From assembly GCA_002749535.1 (NCBI GenBank), contig MZZL01000136.1:345909-409908 (forward strand): a DNA stretch of 64,000 nt, read 5' to 3'. Positions 55,750 through 64,000 of this stretch are shown here, piece after piece. The translations under genes were made by a program, and so were the position numbers. The notes below the pieces were generated by a model, which had not been told where the DNA came from, made no database searches, and saw only the letters and a program-made list of their open reading frames with translations. Every line of letters starts with the position of its first letter. Positions within the stretch are counted from its first letter, which is position 1. The stretch comes from Apophysomyces variabilis. Lineage: Eukaryota; Mucoromycota; Mucoromycetes; Mucorales; Mucoraceae.

Positions 55750-57267
55750 GTGTTATGTACTTTCAAGAACATAGTGTATATAATCAAAGAAACAAAAAGA
55801 AGATTAAGACTTTCTATAGAATCTAGTATACACACAAAAGAATATCTGAGGTTCAGGAGTCTTACACCATACCAACAAGGCAAACATGCCAAGCGAGTAT
55901 CTCTGTTAAATGATGAGGATATTAAAGCGGCAGCGTTAGATTGGCTTATGCATACGAAGCCAGAGAAATAAGGACTACTTGAGCTAACTAAGTATTTGAA
56001 TGATACTGCTATTCCCAACATATTAGGAGTCCCAGGAAAAATACACTTGACAGTGCTTAGAAACTATATGTATGAATGGGGATACACGTATAGAAAACAT
56101 AGCAAAGATGTCTTTTTTGATGGACATGAGCGTGAAGATATTGTAGAATATCGAAGAAAATGGGCTGCGTGTATGATGGAATACAAAAAACTAATGGAAG
56201 ATTATGAAGACAATGGAGAAGCGAGTCCTAAACTGCTACAGATCCCCACTAATGCCAAAAGAATCGTCATGGTTACTCATAACGAAGCAACTTTCTATTC
56301 TAATGACTCTAGAAGCAATTTGTGGCTGCTAGAAGATGAGCATCTGATTCACAAAAAGAATCCCAGTCAATCCATCATGGTAAGTGAGTTTCAGTGCCCC
56401 TGTCATGGCATGATATGAAGTGGGGCATGGGAATTCAGAAAGATCTTCTATGCTGGTACAAACTGTGATGGCTACTGGTCATCAAAAAACATGGTAGAGC
56501 AATTAGAAAATGATGCCATTCGTTTATTTAAATTGCTTCATCCCAATTGCAAAGCTTTGTTTATCTTTGACCAATCTAGCAATCATTGCGCATATTCCCC
56601 AACAGCACAAGTTGTGTCAAAATTTGGCCTCAATGACTGAGTGCTCAAAGAAGATGATCCTAAGGATATCCAATCTGGATAGTATATGCGTGAGGGCAAA
56701 AAGGTTGCCCAAAGTTTCTATGATTTGCAAATTGAAAAGAGAAGGAACAGAAAGGGTGTGGTAAAGGAATACAGAACTTGGAAACTGAAAGGCATTCGCC
56801 ATATTCTGGAGGAACAAGGACTTGGACGATGGGAAGAATTTGAAGCAAAGAAGCAGAAGTGGAAAGTGAAGTGTAGACAGTCCAGTCCAGCACTGGAAAA
56901 CAGCTGCTGCCCATTCCATATGCTTCAAGCGCAGCCTGACTTTGTTTCACAGAAGTCAGCACTTCAAGAAGCAGTAGAGAGAGCTGGGCACATATTCAAG
57001 ATGTACCCAAAGTACCACTGTGAAACCAACTGGATCGAGAGATACTGGGGAGCAGTGAAATGGATTGCACGTCATGAATGTGACTACTCTTACGCTTCAT
57101 TTCGTTAGAATCTTCCTAGTTTTCTTGATCAGATTTCAGTACCACAGATTCATCGCTTTTATAAACGCTGCTGGAAATACATAGAAGCATACAGCAAGAC
57201 AGATGATAGCAAAGCTGCATATAAAGAGGTTCAAAAATTCACAAATCACAGATATCTATCATACTAG
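55750..57267 (+). pseudogene. DDE-type transposase pseudogene of a fungal family, single frame with five stops
   Basis: One frame runs from 55750 to the TAG at 57265-57267 with no indel. The N-terminus is basic, followed by a helix-turn-helix-like region (NDEDIKAAALDWL ... VLRNYMYEWGYTYRK). The catalytic part has RIVMVTHNEATFYSNDSR, where relatives as I recall them have Asp in place of the Asn; a second Asp in ALFIFDQSSNHCAYSPTA; and a Glu in CETNWIERYWGAVKW. The end reads VPQIHRFYKRCWKYIEAY. The layout is that of large DDE transposases common in mushroom and other fungal genomes. I cannot assign the superfamily name with certainty (Tc1/mariner-like or another). Stops near 55969, 56416, 56638, 56681 and 57106 replace likely Gln or Arg codons. 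Terminal repeats were not found. Confidence 0.75.
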
Positions 57268-57439
57268 TGTATTGGTTGCGATGATTAACCATTCTGTTTA
57301 AAACAGCCAATAAAGCCTACTATGACATTTGTCATGCGACCCTTAGTATGCAATAAGAGAAAAGCGCTTCATTCTAAAATACCTATTTCCTTATATGGTT
57401 TCGGAGTTTAAGAGACCAAATTCTGACAAAATAAAGTTT

Positions 57440-57680
57440 TTATAATTTAAATCAGCATGCACCATATTTACCCTTGTATGATAATTTTGCTTCAACAGTG
57501 CCAAAACTATTTGTGGTACCACTTGTGGATGCCAGTTGAATATTATATTTTTTATCTGTGTTGACTGACAAATGTAATTCCTATGCTAATCTTAGGTTCA
57601 TAAAAGATCCATTCACCCCCATATCAATGAAGCCCCACTGTCATTTATTCTGTACAAGAATTAGTATGTAAATTGAGTTA
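57440..57680 (-). pseudogene. Retropepsin-like fragment of an LTR retrotransposon
   Basis: On the minus strand the frame reads FIDMGVNGSFMNLRLA, stop, ELHLSVNTDKKYNIQLAS, then GTVEAKLSYKGKY. This follows the Gypsy protease pattern of D-S/T-G-A plus an FI/FM..LA..L helix, although the active-site Ser/Thr and Ala are changed (DMGV). No flanking Gag or RT was recognised. The stretches 57268-57439 and 57681-57722 hold nothing else I can name. Confidence 0.45.
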
Positions 57681-57722
57681 GTGGTTTTGTTAATAGAATT
57701 TGTAAGGTGAATACCTTGTTGT

Positions 57723-59182
57723 TAGGGATCAGCAAAATATTCGTTTATTCATATTTGTTCGTATTCGCTCATCAACAAATGAATACGAGCAAAGACCTAT
57801 AGTTGACGAATGAATATGAATATAGATTTCTTATTCAAATAGTTATTCGAATATTCCTAGCGTCATTCGAACAATAAACGAATATTCTAGCTTCATTCAT
57901 ATTCATTCACGTCATTTGTAGAATTACTCAATCAACGCACAAGGATTTACTCAGTTTTGCATCAATCGCAGCATAGAAGCATTTAATGTTGCAAAGGAAT
58001 TGTCATTAGCACAGTTATGCGAAATGCCAAAGCATACATATATGAACTTTATATTAACTGTGAATTAGCTTGAATTCGTGAAGAGAGATTTTCTATTCTG
58101 TACGGAGTGAAGCAATTCAGATGTCAGTGCTGTAGAAAACACTGTTAGAGATGACAAAAGTATGATGACGTAGCACTAAAGTATGATATTGTGCGTGGAC
58201 AAAACTAGTGTGACAAATGGGATGTCAGAATGCGACATGTTGTAGTAGCGTTGAAGAAAAGCCCTTAAATATGCAAACATAAAATGTCTTCTAAAAGAAT
58301 TAGTAGGCAATGCGCAAACACATTGTCTGTACAATGAGCGGAAAGAAAAAGGAAACAGGACGTTTATTGATAATAAAAAATCAGTCGCTTCCAAACAGCA
58401 TGCTTTTGTTCAATTGCAAAACGAAAAAGTTTTGCTTTTTTTTTGCGTAAGCTAAATATTTAAAGCGGCGTTCCTTTAAAGACGCGTTATGGCATTGTTT
58501 AAGTCCTGTCAGCCGAACGTATTATTGTTTAAATGGCGACGCTAAGTTTGCTTTCAATATCTTATCTCCTATATGCCGAATGATCAATAGTTCATTAAGT
58601 CTGAAGAATCAATATTGTCATTTGACAGAGCAACCGTTAAATCCTTTAGACTGAACGATCGTTTAGCTCCTTTAAACTGAATGAGCGTTTAATTCCTTTA
58701 GACTGAATCACCATAATATAAAATAAGAGCAGAAATAGAAACCCATTTCACTTTATTATCGATATTATATCATGTCTGACATACCTGAATCCTCCACTTC
58801 TCAGCAAAGAAGACGCACTGAATTCACTCATACTACTGTAAGTGTATATTTATTGTTATGATATAACATTTTATACTAAATCATTGCATTGCCATAAAAC
58901 CTGTAGGATCAAACCATAGAGTTTTCAATGCCTGCTCACTCTTTGGTACAATCGTATCCGTCCTCTGAAGATCTTATGTTGGAAGATACGTCTATTACTG
59001 ATGAGGAAGTGGAAGAAGATACTTCATCTACTACGGTTACTGTTCCTTCCACCAAGCGCAAGAGGTCAAAAATAAGCTGGGTATATGGAAATGATAAGGT
59101 CGTAGTTGAAAAAGATTCAATGACAGGTATTAACTATTACTGCTGTCAATACCAATATCCATCAGGCGGTATATGCAATGAA
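57723..59182 (+). mobile_element. hAT-5: left part of a hAT element, cut by Gy7
   Basis: The left end TAGGGATCAGCAAAATATTCG resembles the ends of hAT-1 and hAT-2 (TAGGGATCRTCAAA). The first 180 bp repeat ATTCGTTTATTCATATT-type words in both directions. A transposase start follows. The right end and target duplication lie beyond Gy7, outside the window. Confidence 0.75.
58772..59182 (+). pseudogene. hAT-5 transposase, N-terminal fragment
   Basis: The first exon begins at ATG 58772 (MSDIPESSTSQQRRRTEF). An intron with GTAAGT and TGTAG ends lies at about 58838-58907, and the second exon begins DQTIEFSMPAHSLVQSY. An acidic stretch and a basic KRKRSKISWVYGND lead into a BED-type finger (YYCCQYQYPSGGICNE). 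The same layout, KKRKTNSSWIYANG then CCQFKFSNGSLCD, is seen in hAT-3. It ends where the LTR of Gy7 starts at 59183. Confidence 0.82.
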
Positions 59183-59557
59183 TGATATAAGAAAGTCGGC
59201 TCCACTGACGTATAAAATGAAAATAACAGGACGCTAAGAATAAGCGAGACTGAAAAAGATGTTCTTTATTTCATGAATGACTGTTCTCTTTAAATATCTT
59301 TAGAAACGCGTGCGGGTAAAAGCAGGTTGGGGTAGTTACTAATATCTTTTGTAAAATCTATATGATCGGTAATGACACATTAATCTTCTGTCTTTTGATA
59401 TTCTGTGTCTGCTAGAGTCCCAGCAACAGATGAATAGATTATGAAGATGTTAGTGTAACCTGATCCATACAGGCATTATAGCCGATATGTTCACTGACAG
59501 TCTAGACCTGATGTTTTATCCACTGAATATAGTGATGTAATCATGTCAGATATGACA
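59183..59557 (-). repeat. 3' LTR of Gy7
   Basis: Minus strand TGTCATATCTGACATG to TTTCTTATATCA, 375 bp. The start is fixed by the purine tract. The end at 59183 is judged from the break in the hAT-5 reading and the CA end and could be off by four bases (59179). Confidence 0.82.
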
Positions 59558-59710
59558 TTACCCCCCACCAGGTTCTTGACAGCGTTAGAAAGATAGTAAT
59601 TGATGTAGTAAAAGCATGGTTGAAAGTATTAGATAATAATACTGTGGCGCGTCAATAAAAAACCTCAGAAAAAACCCAATGGGAAAAAAGTGTAAAGGAA
59701 AAAGACTTGC

Positions 59711-62356
59711 CTACATGCGTTTGGTACGTTTGGTAGTAGAAGGTCCTGATTGTTGGGCCTGTTTCCTTTTGCCAGTACCTGATCGGCGTTGCCAATACCT
59801 TTCAATAATAGCAGGATCGTTGAAATCCTCAGGGTTTTGCCAAGTATTTTCGTCGTCTTTGTAACCTTTCCATTTGACGAAGTACTGATAGTGTCCTTTG
59901 CGCACTTCCCTATGATTGACGATGTTCTGCACTTCATAGTAGTCTTCTGAAACTACTGTGTTAGGCGAAATAAGTTTCATATGAGATGGTGTGACATCTC
60001 ATGGAAGCAACATGTTCTGCTCATCAACCAAAGTATAGCTGCCTCCTTTGTTCTGTCTTAGAACAGTGAATGGTCCTTCGTATCTTGGGTCTGTTTTGCT
60101 GCTTCTAGACACGTTCACGATCATGACCTTGCTTCTAGGAGGAAATTCAACAATGCGATGATTGCTGTCGAACTTGTTGCTTTGTTTATTCTGCATTGTT
60201 TTAATGCGTTCATGGATAGCAGGTATCACTACTCGTTCCATTTGTTCAAGGCGTTTGGTCATTGCCCGAGTATCATCAGAAGTCTGTTGTACATTTCCCA
60301 CTTTTACTTTATGATAGTCCTTGAAATTGTTTGGTTGACGGGCAAACATCAACGCAAAAGGACGTGTGTTGTGCAAAGAGGAAATTTTCAGATTGATAGC
60401 AAGTTGTGCACTTGGTAAATACAAATCCCAATCTTGTTTCTTACCTTGCAATCTTTTGACAACAACCTCTTTCATGGTTTTTACCCATCATTCTGCGACG
60501 CCGTTTGCGCGTAGATGATATGGTGTTACCAGTCTGTGGTCTATTCCTGAGTGTTCTGTAACGAGTGTGATGACTTCATTGACAAATTCAGTGCCATTGT
60601 CTGATTGCAGGACTTTCGGGAAACCATAGTCGCAGAATACTTGAATAAGTTGCCTAGCGACAGAAAGTGCAGATTTGTCTGGTAACGCTCATAAAATGCA
60701 AAAGCGTGAAAATACATCAACCATAACTAATATAAAGTTATTACCGTTGATAGTGGTAGTGTTGAAGTCACCAAGGTTAATAGCCTGGTGGTCTCCAGGT
60801 TGGTCTGCAGTTATGTGCCGTAAGGGATAATAACCGTGTTTTCCAATGTTGAATCGTTGACAGTCAATACACTTGGCTACTGTGTTAAGTGCGTCTTGTT
60901 TGATAGTGCTCCAGTAGATTCCATCACTGTGTAAAGCATTCATGATAGCATCTGAACTGAAATGGCTAAGAAGATGTGCTTTCTCCAGCAGTGATTGTCG
61001 TTCTGCTGTAGGAGGTGTCATATACTCGTGTGGTTTCAATAAGCGTTGCGTGAGAACCTGTGTGGGAGTGGATGAAGGTGTTCTTGAATTGTCATGAGAT
61101 GACGTGTTTGTGGAAATACCCCCCTCTGAAAATGGAACAGGTGGTGCAAACAGACGCGAGAGAGCATCTGGTAAAACGTTGGCGATGCCAGGACGATGTA
61201 CCACATGGTAAGTATAATCACAAATGGTATCAAGCCAGTTGATCATCATTGGATTGGCAATTTCCTGGGTGTGCAGGCAAGTTAAAGCGCGATGATCAGT
61301 GTAGAGCGTGAATTTGTTACCCCAAAGAAATTTGTGAAACTTTTTGAGGGCGTAGACAACGGCAAGTAATTCACGTTGTGTGACAGAATAGTTGTGCTCT
61401 GATCGACTGAGGGAGCGTGCCATAAAACCGATGTAATGAATGCGGTTGTTAATGACTTGATAGAGGACAGCGCCAATACCGTCGTTGGATGCGTCTGTAG
61501 CGACTGAGAAGGGTTCATCCATGTTTGGATGGCTGAGGATAGGAGCTTTCTCCAAAATTGCCTTGACACGATTGAATGTATCAGTGTGCTGTGATGTCCA
61601 GAGGTTTTCAAGGCTACCAGCATTGCGTAATTTGTCAAGTGGTGCCGTAAGAGTGGAAATGGTAGGTATGTGCACTCAGAAGTAATTGACAAGTCCAAGA
61701 AACCTTTGAATATCTTTGCCTGTTTTGGGCTGTGGCCAAGTTTGGACGTTTGTAACCTTGCGCGGGTCAAGGCAAATACCATCTGCATCCACGCAGAAAC
61801 CAAGTAAATAAACAGCGCGTTGCGCGAAGTGACATTTCTCTGGATTAAGTATGAGATTGACAGCAGTGAGACGGCGGATTGCATCTGCAACGTGTTCTGT
61901 GTGTTCTTCCAGTGTTTTGGAAAAGATGATAATATCGTCAATGAACGTAGTAACATAGTTAAGTCCGTGAAAGACATAATTCATGACGCGTTGAAATTTT
62001 GAGAAGATGGGTTTGAGTCCAAAAGGACAACCGCGGAACATGTATTGTATGCCATCGACAGTGAAGGCAGTTTTGTGTTGGTGAGGTTCATAAATTTGAA
62101 ACCGATGAAAAGCATTTTTCAGGTCAAGTGTGGAGAACACTGTTGCGCCATGCATCTTCTGAAAGATGTCATTAATTAACGGAAGTGGGAAACGATCATC
62201 TGGAAGCAGATTGTTGATGTGGCGTGGGTCTAGGCAAGGTTGTCTGCCTGTTAGATTGCCATACGCGTCCTTTTTCGGTGTGAAAGTCAGAGGGCTATTC
62301 CATCTGGTATTCACTGGTGCACGGGTGATGATGCCGTCAGTGAGCCATTTGTTCAC
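59711..62356 (-). pseudogene. Gy7 pol: RT, RNase H, integrase, chromodomain
   Basis: Minus-strand frame shared with gag. RT has LDPRHINNLLPDDRFPLPL, LDLKNAFHRFQI and catalytic FIDDIIIFS (near 61940). RNase H has ATDASNDGIGAVLYQ and YTDHRALTCLHT. The integrase has CIDCQRF, then AINLGDFN where Gy4 and Gy5 have Asp instead of Asn (first catalytic residue lost by G to A), LQSDNGTEFVN (second Asp) and NGVAE (Glu). The chromodomain reads YYEVQNIVNHREV, YFVKWKGYKDDENTW, PEDFND. TGA stops near 61676, 60690, 60480 and 59996 all fit CGA (Arg), which is what relatives have at most of these sites. The product ends at 59711. Confidence 0.92.
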
Positions 62357-64000
62357 TTGCTCTCATAAAAGAGGTAGCAGTTTGTGGGGAAGATTGTATT
62401 GTCTTCGATAAGCAGTTTGGTTAGGTGGGGTGTCTAACCTGACAATAGATTCTGGAACAGTACAGAATAAAGAGTTTGGTATTTTTAGATTTTTATTCAG
62501 CAAGGGTTGGATCGTTTTCATTAAAAGTGTGCGTTCAGTGGGGGTGCCAACTGGTGAATTGTTTGGCTCAAGGTCGTCTTGAGGTTCTTTAGTTTCCGGT
62601 GCTTTAGGTAAACCAGGTTGGTGCCAGCATACAGGTAAACCAATGAAGTGAATACCTAGGCGTGTCATAAGATCAGTATCAATGCAAATATTGGCGAGAG
62701 GATCATTTAGATCAAACACTTCGAAAGAGTGGTAGATTGTAATGTTATTGCAAACAATTTTAATGGGTGGAGTCTTTCCAACACGCGAAACAAATTGGTT
62801 TTGAGCTGCAAGCTTTATTTTGCCTGTTTGGGGGCAAATTTGCCAACCGTTTTCTAAACAAAGGGCACGAGAAACAGTGCTAACTGTGGCACCTGAATCC
62901 AGAAGAGCTCGTAGGTTTTGGTCCTGTAAAGTGATAGGCACATAATAAGAACCAGTTTTTGGGAATGAATAATCCATACTGGATGTGTGTAACTTACACA
63001 TGCTGCAAGAATCTGCGATTGCGGTGTCAATCTCTTTGGCTGCCATTTCAATGTCTTCTTCAATTTCTTCTTGAATATCATTGGTGCTGTCAGAGAGGCT
63101 GTCCTCAACACGCGTTGTACAGATCGCCAAAGAATTCCTGAGGTTGTTGGGATCGACGTTACACATATGACCACGGGTCCAGGTCGCGCCACAACCCTTG
63201 TAACACAATTTCGTGTTGTTGGGAATTGCTGGAGGACGGGAAGCAGTGGGTGGTTGGGGTGTGGTTGTCCCAGTAGCAGAAGAACGAGTGTTCTTGTCAA
63301 TACGTTGGCTGGGTTGGACTGTTCTGAGAGTGTCCACCAAAACCCTACATTCGTTTGTTGAATGTGAACCTTTACCATGAATACGGCAGTGTTGATCTTT
63401 ACACTGAGGAGCGCGTGAAACCAATTTTAAACCTTTCAGTTCTGAAGATCCTGTAGGGGTGCCAGAAGAGACAGGACGGACAACTTGCGGATAAAGAGCT
63501 CTTGCCATGGCAGCAGCCTGGTCTACCGTGCACCTTTGTTCAATGGGTAAATTGACTTGAGCAAGTTTGACTTGCTGAGACAGCTCAGAAAGCAAGGAGT
63601 TTGTGTAGAGGATAGCCATTACTCGGTCATCATTTACACCTGCCTCACGGCGCACCTTATGGAAACAGTCAGTGTATTTCTCCACAGATTCATTTCTTGA
63701 CATTTTCATTGTGATCAATTCTTGAGTAAAGCTTGCTTGACGTTCTGTATCATTGATACTGTACTTTTGCAAAAGAGCGTTTCATGCATACGACCATAGC
63801 AAATGAGGCACCTTCTGGAGATAGGCATCGAACCATGAGCGTTGTTCAGAAGAGAGTGTATGTGGCAACAAACAATGCCAGCTATCATCAAGTTCTTGGC
63901 CATATGACAAGACAATATCTTCTAACTTGTCCAAACATTCCTGGATTGATGTAAACACCATCTTGGTAGGGTCTACCACATTTCCTGTCCACTGTAGCAG
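62357..64000 (-). pseudogene. Gy7 Gag and protease (N-terminus outside window)
   Basis: From the window edge the minus strand reads LLQWTGNVVDPTKMVF, ECLDKLEDIVLSYGQELDD, SWFDAYLQKVPHLLWSYA, a TGA for an expected Arg, then NALLQKYSIND and SRNESVEKYTDCFHKVRREAG. Two zinc-finger-like motifs follow, CRIHGKGSHSTNEC (CX2HX4HX4C) and CYKGCGATWTRGHMC (CX3CX7HXC). The retropepsin block is LLDSGATVSTVS (near 62890). A PNNSPVGTPTER linker, also seen in Gy4 and Gy5, leads to the RT. A TGA near 62358 (LL, stop, EQVNKW) separates this from the RT part. Confidence 0.9.

Larger units (their letters stand above)
59183..64000 (-). mobile_element. Gy7: chromodomain Ty3/Gypsy retrotransposon in hAT-5, runs off the window end
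   Basis: The 3' LTR (59183-59557), a purine tract (CCTGGTGGGGGGTAA on the minus strand) and one gag-pol frame to 64000 are present. The 5' LTR is outside. Proteins are close to Gy4. The frame is free of indels; six TGA codons are the only breaks. Confidence 0.92.

Noticed and set aside
59711..63990. TGA might be reassigned to Arg or another amino acid in this organism.
   Set aside because: TAA and TAG occur in the same kind of positions in neighbouring elements, and TGA also ends the Gy5 polyprotein. Decay of CGA by deamination explains the pattern without a code change.

Overview
The window is a stack of transposable elements from a eukaryote, most likely an early-diverging fungus of the Mucoromycota type. 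Grounds: A+T-rich sequence, short GT-AG introns of about 40-60 bp inside transposase genes, Ty3/Gypsy elements with and without chromodomains, several hAT elements, two Tnp2-type CACTA elements and one Merlin element. The organism is an inference; no host protein-coding gene was found. The only host gene I can support is a tRNA-Glu(CUC) at 13157-13227 on the minus strand. Nearly every coding region is broken by point nonsense mutations, and few frameshifts are visible.

Region 1 (1-13.6 kb). Three Ty3/Gypsy elements of one lineage, without chromodomains and with the same primer-binding site, lie next to each other: Gy1 (1-881, minus, runs out of the window), Gy2 (896-8018, minus) and Gy3 (8025-13128, plus). 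They sit directly downstream of the tRNA-Glu gene. Subtracting later insertions, they entered about 40, 30 and 28 bp from its 3' end. A Merlin DNA transposon (2132-3968) carrying a tRNA-derived SINE sits in the integrase of Gy2. An LTR-like end lies 11 bp on the other side of the tRNA.

Region 2 (13.6-44.63 kb). An old Tnp2-type CACTA element (CACTA-2) has been opened by hAT-1 (14804-18994), hAT-2 (19441-38232) and hAT-4 (about 39966-43398). hAT-2 holds hAT-3 (22085-26784, itself carrying a solo LTR) and CACTA-1 (26801-36792). CACTA-1 carries a complete chromodomain Gypsy, Gy4 (30924-36449). Most of these limits are fixed by target-site duplications (TSDs) and terminal inverted repeats. hAT-1 and hAT-2 are the same family and, without inserts, nearly the same length.

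Region 3 (44.63-55.7 kb). A decayed Gypsy (Gy6, minus) is cut in its reverse transcriptase (RT) by the right end of CACTA-2 and by the chromodomain Gypsy Gy5 (44950-52226). A 1.2 kb non-autonomous CACTG-ended element lies in the gag of Gy5 and contains the 127-N assembly gap. Region 4 (55.7-64 kb) has a single-frame DDE transposase pseudogene, a stray retropepsin fragment, the 5' part of hAT-5, and the chromodomain Gypsy Gy7 (59183 to the window end, minus) inserted in hAT-5.

Two patterns tie the window together. Paired LTRs differ almost only by transitions, many as reciprocal TG/CA pairs at what must have been one CpG, and most stop codons stand where relatives have Arg or Gln. This points to methyl-CpG decay silencing the elements. 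The Gypsy cluster around the tRNA gene suggests integration targeted to RNA polymerase III genes.
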